Assembly: GCA_950022655.1 (NCBI GenBank)
Contig: OX465584.1
Coordinates: 32,306,988 to 32,370,987, forward strand
Reading direction: 5' to 3'
Origin: Alentia gelatinosa
Lineage: Eukaryota; Annelida; Polychaeta; Phyllodocida; Polynoidae
DNA length: 64,000 nucleotides
Numbering within the stretch: the stretch's first letter is position 1; every line of letters begins with the position of its first letter. The translations under genes and the position numbers were made by a program. The notes below the pieces were generated by a model. That model had not been told where the DNA came from. It saw only the letters and a list, made by a program, of their open reading frames with translations, and made no database searches. Shown here in pieces: positions 1 to 10,442 of this stretch.

Positions 1-819
1 GGCTATAAGGCTGAAGAAGAAGACTGAGGGCTCTAGGTAGTGGCAGTCAGGCACAGTCACAGAGAGGCCCAATCAGATCTATAACTGATCAATGCAAGAT
101 ATCGATCCGTATCCGGACTAGGTACAGTCTGACCCTAGTGATGTGTGCATGTGGGTTAGTGGGGGTCCGGATTGGAGGGGGAGGGTGGGAGGATCGAACA
201 GGAGGTGTGCTGGTGAGGGTAGGTTGGGCAAGGTGGGGTTCGCTGTGCCAGATGGAAAGGTCTGAGGACAAAGGTGCAACTCAGGACAGTCACAATACAG
301 TTCCCATGCCTCACCACCCGTAGCTCTCATGCATCAGTGGGGGTCTTCCAAGGGTATACAAGGTTGGAGCAGATCTCAAGGGTTGCTGCGAGGACTACAG
401 AGAATGTGCTGATGGGTTAACAACTCTATACATGTATGTATCCAGGACCCATATTCTCACTCCCAGACCTCTGTACCCTGGGTATGGCCAGCCACCGGAA
501 TGGGATCAGTGGGCAGGGTGGGGTTTGGGAATATATTTGGGGTGTGTGGTTAGGGGACAAGTGGGCGGGCATGCAGGGTGAGTGTGAAGGGCACAGAAGG
601 GACTACAGTTATGGGACCGACAGGCACAATCTTCAGGCTCTTCCACATTTGGGCGAGGAGTTTGTAGGGTGGGTAAATGGAGGGGTGGGTGGGGAGGGGA
701 GTCGGCTAGGGAGAAATGTTGGCAGGGCTGGAGGAGGGTAGGTATACGGAACGGGGCTCGTTGGCCGGGGGTATATATGCTGGGGGTGTACTTGTGATGC
801 TTGGCAGTGGAGTATCAGG
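1..819. other. No gene seen; G-rich intergenic DNA
   Basis: The plus strand is locally G-rich with long GGGTGGG and GGGGAGG runs. Open frames here are short, overlap on both strands and carry no recognisable domain. A TATA-like GTATATATGC at 771-780 lies just before the CpG-dense block and could be a core promoter element, but no transcript start can be shown. Confidence 0.5.
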
Positions 820-1265
820 CGGCGGGCCCGACTTCCCACGGAGAGACCGGGAGGGGCAGAAGGGGGGGTTGGCGGGGGGCTGGCGGGGCTGGCGGCCCGG
901 CCCCGTCCAAGCTGGCGGCGGGCGCGGGGTGCAGGTGCCGTCAACCCTGTGATTTGATTAGCGGAGCGAGCGCGCACCACTGCCTGCTTGGCCCGGTGTG
1001 GGGCCGCGGCGCGCTGGTGACCGGGTGCAGGGGAGTGCGCGCCGGCCGGCGCGGCCAGCCAGCGGCAGGGGAGCGGGCGGCCCGTGAGCGCCGAGCCTTG
1101 CCAAGCGCCGCTGTCCCATCCCGCTATACAGCCCTAGCCACAGCTACCCGGCTAAGGGCACTTGGCACTCGGCCGCTGTTCAAAACCAAGCCAAGGCGGC
1201 GGCGGCGGTCGGCGGCCGGCCCGCCTCCGTTGGACGGAAGCCCCCAGCCCCCAGCCGCATGTTAA
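820..1265. promoter_or_regulatory. CpG-dense block, possible promoter / first exon
   Basis: Base composition changes abruptly to very GC- and CpG-rich sequence (repeated GGCGGCGG, GCGCGC, CCGGCCGG) and returns to AT-leaning DNA after about 1265. Such blocks in invertebrate genomes often mark promoters and first exons. A long plus-strand frame exists across it, but it opens at TTG, is Arg/Gly/Ala/Pro biased as expected from composition alone, and has no domain, so I do not call it coding. Several GTGAGC-type potential splice donors are present. The strand of any associated gene is unknown. Confidence 0.45.
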
Positions 1266-3298
1266 CTAAACCTTGGTGCTCACAAGCAATGGCTGGCTGG
1301 CCTGTTCCGACCGATGGGGCCGGGCTTCATGGGAAGAAGCCCGTACAGACAAAAGCCCCGCGAAAACGCTGGCACGTCTGAGGCAGAGACAGCACCGTCA
1401 ATGGAAAGCAGACGACAGTTGTGCCAAAGCAGACGGACATGTGTCCCATTGGTCCATGTCCCTTTGGTTAAGGACGCATGCCCGCGATACAATACTGGGG
1501 CTACTCCATCAAATATTACCTGTAAATCACAAATGACCATGATAACTCTATAGAATTCCACTAGTATTTTGGATATATTTCCTAGTTTATCATGTATCAC
1601 GGGGAATGAGTCACATCTTGTGCACGTATTCTTTTCGGTACTATACTGCCCTATTTTCAATGATATGACATACCCGTTCAAGATTAACATAAAAAAGACT
1701 GGCCGTTGTGTTGGTGAAATGATCGCGTTATACTTATCCACTGTACCATGTGTCAATATTTCCCACTGTGAGGACGAGAGAAAGTTTAGCCTCGTACAAT
1801 CAGCATAAAAGGAAGACGAACAAAGAAAGAAGTTTATGGCAGAGGACATAGTACTGACACAAGACTACTGGCGACACAAGTAGGTCCGTCCCGCCCATCA
1901 CACAGCTCACTACACCCAACTCTTTGGTAAAAAAAAATAGGCTAAAAAGTTAAAAAGTCATAATGTAAAAAACGAACTCCCCAAAACCATTCATGTGAGG
2001 GGGCTATCAAAGGGGTCGCAGTGAGTAGAGTGCTGGTTCCAAGGCAAGCCGCCCACAACCCTAATCTTTCCAGAGCCAAAAGACTTTTTTTACACTTTTT
2101 AGCAAGGCTTGCCTTTTTTCATTTTTGCTTTCAAGATTTGAAAGTCGAGAAATATGAAACCGAAAATGAAGCTGTATCCGACTTTAGCTTTGTTTTGATC
2201 ACGATTCGGGCAGTTATGGATGTTGTCACTGCTAGGAGATTATAAATGGAGCAGCTCATAGATAGTTCTAAATTAGAATTTTGATTTGGGAGTTGGATAA
2301 CGAGCTATTTGCTTCATCTCCCTGTAAAGATGGCCGGGAGTGATGTCCATCTGATTAGAGAGCGCGAAAGATTGAGCAGCTCTTCAAACAGATGCCACTC
2401 TATGTATTGTAGTTGACGTAGATAAAAAAACAAGGCGTTAAAGTTGACCTATCGTGATTGTGTCGGATATTCCGATAGGATATTCTGATAATTACCCAAT
2501 TTACAATATCCACCAACAGCAGCGCCATTGGTTACACCACCGCATCCCCTTTCATCGTAAACCCTTGTTACTCCTAATACCATTACCTTCACAGTACCAC
2601 ATCCCCATAGCTCACACCACATCCTCGCCATTCATACCTTGAATTGGCCCCTAACAGCACAACATTCAGTACCATACCCATAATAACTCTCACTGCTCCA
2701 CTCTCCACAGTCGAGTTGAATCTTCACCTTAAGTCGCTCACAATCCTCTGAGTTTTATACCTTTTTTAGTTCTACCAGCAGCCACTACAAACCACCTCTA
2801 CCACCAAGACAGGCCATATTGCCTTGGTTAAGGTTTTACCATAATTTGTTTGGCACACTGCAGGAAGAAATTCCTGGGAGTAGGTTGTTAAGGAGACAAT
2901 AATTGTATAGAGGTATGGAGACCGGAAACAGTAAATTACACTAAGAAAGAACACCGTAACGGAAGTTGAATGTCGACCCTCCATATGCTGGTTGTGAAAC
3001 CTACCCTTACAGATTTAATAGGGCACACAAAGTAGCGTCCGCCTTTGCGCCCTAATGACTGTATCAATAGATGCCACCTGCGAATTAGGGAACCTCTTTT
3101 TTTTATTCAATTGTTTCAGATTTATGGTTGAATAGGCGATTTGAGAATAGTATATATTCACTTCACATAAGATTTGTGATCTTGGACCTTATTTGTTGCG
3201 TTAAACTTTCCTTCCCTAAACCCAGACAGACAGACATGTACATTTAATTACATGTCCACACCCAAATGTACTCACACACCCTCATCCATACCCGAAAG
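1266..3298. other. No gene seen
   Basis: AT-leaning intergenic DNA. A 189-codon minus-strand open frame (1849-1280) has an ATG but no recognisable domain, and three shorter plus-strand frames lie opposite it. I see nothing else I can support. Confidence 0.45.
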
Positions 3299-3630
3299 CA
3301 AGGGGGTGGGGAGTTCGCTCAGCGGTTAGGACACTGGACTTGTAACCCCAAGGTTGTAGGACTTTTTGGGTTCGAGTGCCACCCCCAGCAGTGGTAGATT
3401 TACTGCTATATCAAAGGCCAATCTTTCTCATACCATGTCTATGTGGTGTGGGAAGTAACAGAAGTCTCACCTCAATAAATGTGTAAGGGTGAGATTTCTA
3501 CCTGAATTCATCACATAGATTCGTTCATCACCTTCATGGTGTAAAAGAACCTTGAGAAAGTCTGGTAAGGACCTATAATGGTTGACTCGATGTTAAATCG
3601 AACCAAACAATCTATGTTACAAAAAAACAA
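3299..3630 (+). mobile_element. tRNA-derived SINE with 9-bp target-site duplication
   Basis: The first 85 or so bases resemble a tRNA, closest by eye to tRNA-Thr(TGT). An A-box-like TCGCTCAGCGGTTAG lies at 3315-3329, an anticodon-arm-like CTGGACTTGTAACCCCA follows, and a B-box GGTTCGAGTGC lies at 3369-3379. A non-tRNA body of about 240 bp follows. The 3' end has a GATGTTAAAT-like tail and a short A-rich end (AAAAAAACAA). The element is flanked by a perfect duplication, ACCCGAAAG, at 3290-3298 and 3631-3639, as expected for LINE-mediated target-primed insertion. An insertion between the two boxes makes the head longer than a true tRNA, so it is not a functional tRNA gene. Family name not recognised. 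Confidence 0.85.
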
Positions 3631-6600
3631 ACCCGAAAGGAAGCATTCATACACAAACATAAAGACCCATACGCCCTACATTGCATGAACACACACAGTA
3701 CATGAATAGATATTCATGTACTTGTATGGTGTGTGTTTGTGTGTATACATATCATATATGTATATACACACACATATAATTGCACATATACATCCATACA
3801 TTCCTTTCTCCTCCCTCTTCCCCATTGTGCCCTCTTGCACCACCCCCTCCCCCACCCTCACCCCGGTACGTCCACTAGTCCCTGGCCTGGCGTAATAAAG
3901 CCAACAATCATGAACGCTTCATAACCACGGCGATTGCTGGGCGCGAGCCAGGGCCCAGTGTCCTACATTATAATATCATCCCACTCTCGTGGGTATATTT
4001 AAGGATGGCAAGCTTACGGTATATGACAAAAGGCTATGGGTATTGTGTTGCTCCTACTACTATCACCCTGCTACTACCCCCATAGAGTCTGGGGTATTCA
4101 TAGCTGTGGATAGAATAGATTTATACTGTATCGATCCGGGTTCCAAATTCCCCCCTCAATTACAATAATTGTGATTTATGATTTGTCGAACGGTACCGGG
4201 CGAAACGACAAGATGGCATACCCTCCATGCGTGCGCAACCTGGTAACAAATAGCCATTGTTTTAGCTAGGACCACTTGCATAAGCCTTTGTGTGTTTCCA
4301 TGATTACAGACTAAAAGCTGAACGATTTCTGAAGAATTTACAGCTGAAAATGTTGGATTTTTGTACGTGGATCATGGACTGAGAGGTTATAGTTAGGCTA
4401 CTCATTCTCCAAACATATCCTTACTCTGCAAGCATCGTCATCCCGCAATCTTTCCCCCATCCCGCAATCCCTTGTAAGTACGCCAAACTTCCGTGCAACA
4501 GGAAGAATTTCTCCATGCCTACTTTATGTACATGTCGATGTATATACACCGTCCGAAATTGTGTATGGAGAGTAGTTGGACGGTGACGTCAGACGCTGAG
4601 CGAGCCTATTGTGTCTGGTGCAAGCGGCGACCTTCACCTTGTCCCCAGCAAAAGGTCGTCTGCGGACGGGTTCAGCTCCCCCCCCCCCCCCCCCCCTCTG
4701 CAGCTACCGACGGGCTTGGCACGATGTCCCAATGCCAAAAGCCCCCCCCCCCCCCCCCCACCGTCCATTAACTCCACCGACTGGCCTTATTTCTGACAAA
4801 ATTACCGCTGCAGACACTGAGCACTGTGCCTGCTTAGTTCAGGTTGCTGTAGGAATAATTGATAGAATCGAACGCGCGAGACTCGGTTCGATTTGGTTTC
4901 GTTCAATATAGAGCTTTCCTACATGGGGCAAGGACTGCTCCCAGAAAATGAATTATTCGAACGATTTAATAGATTCTCAAAAGGTGTTCAAGATTAATCA
5001 TTTTCCCAATTGTCTTCTGACCCATACTACATGTACATGTACATTGTGATTAAATGGCTCTATAAACCAGATGGTTTTTTTTGTTGATATCCCTTTCCCT
5101 ATTAAAGTGGATTGCTGCCACATACAATACATGTATCACATACATTATAAGTACATGTATATGTATTCATGGAGAGGCAGGTGCACTGTAATATCTAGAG
5201 AGAGCGTTAAGTCAGTTGATTTAAAAACTAATTTACATGCTTATTCTCTCTCTACCATAGTGACTTGCTCTCCGTGTATTTTTTTCTGCCGACACAGGGG
5301 GAGGTCAGGGGAGTGAAGCTGTAGGAATTTAACTGAAAGAGATTAGTCAACAGAGTCATGGTTCTTCTATTCGTAACCGTTGATCGTTTTCACCATATCT
5401 ACACTGCTTTGTGAAAACGTTCATGACTTCCCTGCTAAACACAACTCGGCCCGACCCAATCAGACCCACCCCACCACGCCACCACTCAGTACAGCCTCAC
5501 CTACACCAGGAGCCCCAGATCCTAAATCACACAATAACATTTACAATAACGTCCCCGGCGTATATTTAGGACTCGAAGAAACACACCTTCACTAATAGGG
5601 CCTGCCTGGGCGCACCTCGACTTTTTAGATTGTTGTAGAAATAGTCTGGGGTCAAAACGGTTTTGCGGGAGCAGCAGAGGGAAGAGGCTGGGGTGAAGGT
5701 GAGGGGAAAAAGGAGAAAAGAAGATGCGGAAGATATGTATTCTACAGTGGCCCCATAGCGTGCAAAGACTGATTATAGTTGGCTTGGGGGTTGGGGGATG
5801 GTGATGACTTGTCTGAGGGAGTGTGAGAGAGCTCTGGTGTATGTTTGGGTATGACTCTATGTGGGTGGCGTGTAATACTTAGAGGATATATAGTGTATCT
5901 TCCATAGTATCATTTTGTGAAGAATTGTAATTTTGTCTTATAAAAGCGTCTGCGTCTTAGAATTTTCCTGAAAATATGAGTATTGTTAATCGTCCGCTTG
6001 CATTTATTCACCTTACACCAAGGGATATGTTGACCGGCGTATCACTCGAAGTGCAATAATATTATCTAATTGGAATGCATTTAGATCGCATGTGCAAATT
6101 AGTCTTCAACATACGCTTCATTGTAGATTTAACAGGTAGATTACACATTAAGGCGTGGCCTATACCTGTGACAATTTTGCGTTTTCGCATAGTTTGCCTC
6201 GTGAACGCTAAATGATGTTGAGCATGGTCAATATGCAGGGTAAATATGCAGTTTATCATAAGCAATGTCAATTGTAATGAATAACATGTATTTTCGATGG
6301 TGTCCGCAATGCATACAACTTATGAACACCTATTCGCTCCATGCTTATCGCTCTAGCTATACGCGTGTTTTCCATCTCACTCTACGCGGTACCATTCATC
6401 AACAAACGCTGCAAGTCCCTGTTCTGTCACACCATGTTTATGCGTAGCTCTATTCTAGTTTAATTGTATGGTTTCGGGGGCGCATGCCTATTTTGAATTC
6501 GTTTCAAAGCACGCATACATGGCGTGTTTTGCAATTTGGGGTTCGCGTGGATTTTGTGCGGGATTGTTAATTTTATCTGCGGGACTGCTCCGCCCGCTTG

Positions 6601-6774
6601 CACCCGTCAGTGAGGCTTGAACCCAGTTTCGAGTTCGTCGCCATGACGACCAAACATAATGGGTCCATTTTATAGCTTTCGTTCGAAAAAAACTGGGAAA
6701 AGTATTGAAAAAAACTATGTTGTGCACGAAGATGTCGGAAGTATTGACGAAACCTTTTTTTAAGCCTGATGTAA
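3631..6774. other. No gene seen; two long poly-C tracts
   Basis: AT-leaning intergenic DNA with TACATGTA-type simple sequence (about 5020-5170) and two poly-C tracts near 4.7 kb. Short open frames lack domains; those spanning the poly-C runs are proline artefacts. Confidence 0.45.
4678..4759. repeat. Paired homopolymer C tracts (C19 and C18)
   Basis: A run of 19 C (4678-4696) and a run of 18 C (4742-4759) are separated by 45 bp of ordinary sequence. Further single tracts of about 13-16 C or G occur at 8432-8446, 9052-9066, 30589-30601, 34546-34560 and 35000-35015, so this genome tolerates long C/G homopolymers. Exact lengths may be affected by sequencing error. Confidence 0.85.
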
Positions 6775-7116
6775 TCAAAGCTTGGACAGCCGAGAACATC
6801 GCGGGAAGGAGTGCGGAGAAAATGACGCGGATAAAGAGTCGTCTGGGTTCCCTTTGATTCTAGCTAAGCCTCCTCGAGTTTGACTCCCTAATTTTTTTCT
6901 TTGTATGAGTAGGCTTTTGAAGCGGTTCGATATCTCGGTGTAGTCACATGCTCTAGACGATAACCCATAATGTTGTGCGTGTTTATGACGTAACCGTATT
7001 ACATATCGATTGAAGCTGTCTAACCAACCCATTGTCGTCTGCCAACTTATTTCGATGTGAAAGTGCTTGCAAATATCTCCTGCTTTACGGTGAACATTAA
7101 CCCTTATATTACCCAA
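6775..7116 (-). pseudogene. Decayed pogo/Tigger-like transposase fragment (CENP-B-type HTH)
   Basis: A minus-strand frame of 113 codons contains, at residues 25-40 (about 7044-6997), a stretch with the core pattern G-W-L-x2-F-x5-I and a preceding helix-like segment. This is the layout of the CENP-B / Tc5-type DNA-binding HTH of pogo/Tigger transposases, where G-W-L-x-x-F-K-K-R-H is conserved. The following basic KRRHGI-type residues are altered and no DDE catalytic domain follows, so if real this is a relic. No terminal inverted repeats were identified. The call rests on one short motif and could be chance. Confidence 0.3.
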
Positions 7117-10100
7117 AATGAAGTGTGGATGGAATGAACCTAAGTATTCTTATTATTAATTCGCACTAAATATAATATGTTTCATTGAAACTACTGTAAT
7201 AATACAATATATACAGCCTCTGAACCATTCCTAAAGACTCTATTGTCATCCTGTTTACTAGTGGTGGAATGTGGCACCAAAAACATACCAAGATCTAAAT
7301 AGAGAATGGTGATTTATGATCACAAGCTATAATCGTCCATCCGACCGAGATAGTTAAATAGAACCTAGTTTTGTATTTGCAGTCATTGAACGATACATGA
7401 ATGACATCCAGAGAGCCATAACAGCTTAGAATTTAACGTTTAACTTTTACGACCTTAATGTGGAAAGAGGGAAGAAGAAAGAAAGGGGAAATAAAGAATG
7501 GCAACACTGACTGAGATGGGCTCTTTTTGTCTGCACGTCGGAACTATGTCGGTTTTAGAAGATTCCCTCCTGCCTAAAACCAAGGTCAAACCCCTCTGTG
7601 TGCGCCCCACTAGGGTGGTTAGTGCACCCGTGCGCGCCTCTCTGTCCTGCACCGCATGCCACGCGCACAAAAAGTTTATCAATTTCACATAAAACTTACA
7701 TGGTAATCGCAGTGAAATCGGTCGCTGATGTGGCTGGTGGCATTTATGCCACCAGGCCTTTAATCATTTACCACCGTGCCGTGGTTCGGTCAAACTCAGG
7801 CGTTTCTTTTTTCTATCTCTACCTATTTTTTAACTAGTATGGCGTAGTGCTCTAGAGAGCGATTTGCGTTTTTATCTCGGACTGTGGATCTAAAGAGAAC
7901 CCAAGCTCATCCAATGAAGCAGTTTATGTCTGCTATAGACATGCACGATATGCCAGTGCAGTTATTTCTATAACAGCCATTTAGTATCAATGACTGATCA
8001 CTGGTCGTGCTGCCTATGGCTACATGTATATTATATTGCTGCATTTTGAACAGGCATGTGCTGACAGCATATTTTCTTTCTTTGTGAAATTTGGACATCA
8101 GGTGATGAGAAGGTTTTGATCACATGAATTCAAGATCTAACTGACACTCATAGAATACGACCACTGAGTGAAAGAAGAAATATACAATCACTTGCTACAA
8201 GACATCGATGGTCTAATAAACAAGATAATCAAAGTACTAATCTCATCAGAACAAGCAGTAAAGCAAGATGAAATCAAATTTTAGAAGAAGAAAAACGAAT
8301 ACTAAACGATAAAAGGAAAATCATATTCCGAAAACTTCAAAATGGCAATAAAGGGATTATATTTTGATAATGGATGAATAGAAAATAGATAGAAATTGAT
8401 GGGTCATATGACAAATCGATATTGATAGCAGCCCCCCCCCCCCCCCTCCCCCATGACTGTGCGCCAGAAAGAAACCATAGTACCTGGAAAATACATCAGG
8501 CTATATCTGTCATATGACAAACTGCTGCAAGAAATGGTCTTCAAGTCATGAATACCAGTTTCAGCTCATGAATGTCATATGGTATATCTAATATGAATGG
8601 TCAATCCGAAATAAGTACACAAATAGAATTAAAACAGCTGACCATATAAGGATATTGAATAACACTGTATAAAGTGGTAGACCATGCAGTGGCGCCCCCT
8701 ACTTTTGTGTCTAACCACCAGAAACACATTTGTTTTAATAGTTGGGAGTGGAGGGGTTGGGGGTATGGATGAGATCTTATTACGTAATCCAGAGGGAGAG
8801 GGTAACTAGGGCACTGGAGAGAAGCAGTTGGTTGGTGAGGGGAGAGAGGAGAATAGAGGGAGGGGGTGGCAATCAAGGACTAGTACGCAGACGGAGTCAC
8901 GCAATGAGGCAGTTGGTGATTAGAGTTGATAATAATGAGTCTTTATATCGTCTGCAACCAGAGGGCTCACCCAGGACCCACTGACCCGTAAGACCAGTGT
9001 AAACACCATTGCTAGTAAGAGAAATACTTTCATTGCATGGAGTGTGTGTGTGGGGGGGGGGGGGGGTCGATTCAGGGGGAGAAGGACGTATAAAAAATGT
9101 GGAGCTCCCCTCTACTTCCCATGTAATACCTTGGGGTGGGGAGGGGGCGGTTTACATGGAGTCTTGCATGGAAAGTGATGGTTCTCTGAGAATGACTAAC
9201 GTCTGTGGTTGGGGTTTTGACCAGACTTATAGGAAAGTGACTCGGTTCGCCTGCATGTCATGGGATTTAATATATTAACATTCAAACACCGCTAGTTCAA
9301 CCACAGCGCACATAATACATGGTAAAAATGCGATCGTAGCACGATATTCACATTGTATTATATAGCTATGTATATTCATGTACATACATCTCTGGTTATT
9401 GCGCACATGGTTGTGTGTATGTATGTATTGGCAGTGAACTACCTCAAATAATGATAACAGTTATACATCCTTTCAGGAAGCAACGGCAGGTAATATACCT
9501 ATGTTATTATTGGGATATTGATATATGGGTCCATCACTTGAGCATTTTTAGAGAGCCTGCTAACTTTATTATATGGCAATTGTGTCCATATAGAGTTAGA
9601 TACAGTTGACACATATAACACTCTATGTACAAATACATGGACACGGTTAAGTATACTACATACACGGAGATGGACATTGCTGGGGTCTACACAGCACCGT
9701 ACTTTGAGAGTATTTATCTCCGACTTACCTGGCACCAGTCCAGGTTCTAGTACCTGTATTTTCCCAAACACGTGGTCTATGGCTGCATAGATGATATAGG
9801 ACAGATTTAAATAGACAATAACCGTATTCATGTACGTTTTTATCCATGTAATAAAAGTTTTTTCCTGAATCTAGCACAGCAGGATGGGAATTACACTGGA
9901 ACAAAAAGTCACTCCTGGTCTAACGTTTTGGATTATTTATTTATTATGCAGTGGCGTAGGATTGGAACAACTGTTGCCCAAACTGAAGTAGACCTGAATG
10001 ATTAGTGGTGCGTGTATAATCATGGTTAATTCAATAGACTTGCCCACTTCAGGTTAAACTTGCATCTCCAACAAAGTTTCGCCAGATATGATTTAGAACT

Positions 10101-10199
10101 CCACTTCATTTAAAGAAATTTTATTTGGGAAATCTCAGAGTCGTAGAGACAGTGCTCGAGACCAGTTGCAATGTGATAAATGGTCGAACATGATAAATT
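7117..10199. other. No gene seen
   Basis: AT-leaning DNA with a perfect short palindrome at 7734-7755, a C15 tract (8432-8446) and a G15 tract (9052-9066). Open frames are short and unrecognised. Confidence 0.45.
7734..7755. repeat. Perfect 10-bp inverted repeat with 2-nt spacer
   Basis: CTGGTGGCAT, spacer TT, ATGCCACCAG. It would form a tight hairpin in RNA or could be a dimeric protein-binding palindrome. No neighbouring gene suggests a role. Confidence 0.7.
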
Positions 10200-10304
10200 A
10201 TCGGCATCTATCATTCTACATTTCCCCATCGTACCCCGCGACACACCACCGTGAATCAGCGAGCGAACAGCGAGCGCGCGGTGATCTAACCATGGTTACC
10301 GTGC

Positions 10305-10318
10305 GTTGCTATGGCGAC
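10305..10318 (-). promoter_or_regulatory. RFX X-box (perfect consensus match)
   Basis: Read on the minus strand the site is GTCGCC-AT-AGCAAC, matching the RFX X-box consensus GTNRCC-N(0-3)-RGYAAC at every position. A second imperfect half-palindrome (AACCATGGTTACC, 10288-10300) lies directly upstream. The site sits in a short CpG-rich island (about 10220-10440) and 19 bp before a Kozak-quality ATG at 10337. X-boxes near start codons are typical of ciliary genes controlled by RFX factors. With equal base frequencies a 2-bp-spacer match is expected about 0.25 times per 64 kb, so chance is possible. Confidence 0.45.
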
Positions 10319-10336
10319 CAAACGCACGCCGCCGCC

Positions 10337-10442
10337 ATGAAACTTTTAGTTCTGACGATTGCCACAAGACGTCTCGCCTGTCGTTGCACTGTGGCTTCAC
10401 TTGTGCGAGGGAGCTACTCAGCTCTGTCTGCCCGCACCTACT
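10337..10442 (+). CDS. Candidate first coding exon, unidentified protein
   Basis: An ATG in excellent context (GCCGCCATGA) opens a frame starting MKLLVLTIATRR. It reaches a good splice donor, CTACT|GTGAGT, with exon end at about 10442. The frame stays open past the donor, but composition becomes AT-rich there. The stretch lies in a CpG-rich island with an X-box immediately upstream, so promoter, start codon and donor are arranged as in a real first exon. The roughly 35 encoded residues are hydrophobic then Arg/Ser-rich and could be a weak signal or mitochondrial presequence. No family is recognised and no second exon was found. Confidence 0.3.

Noticed and set aside
801..1265. 154-codon plus-strand frame in the CpG block
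   Set aside because: Opens at TTG and its Arg/Gly/Ala bias follows from GC content; treated as promoter-like DNA.
1280..1849. 189-codon minus-strand open frame
   Set aside because: It has an ATG but no recognisable domain, straddles a composition change and overlaps frames of similar quality on the other strand; not enough to call a gene.
9949..9969. GCAGTGGCGTAGGATTGGAAC, resembling CAGTGGCG-type DNA transposon ends
   Set aside because: No inverted partner or duplication found nearby.
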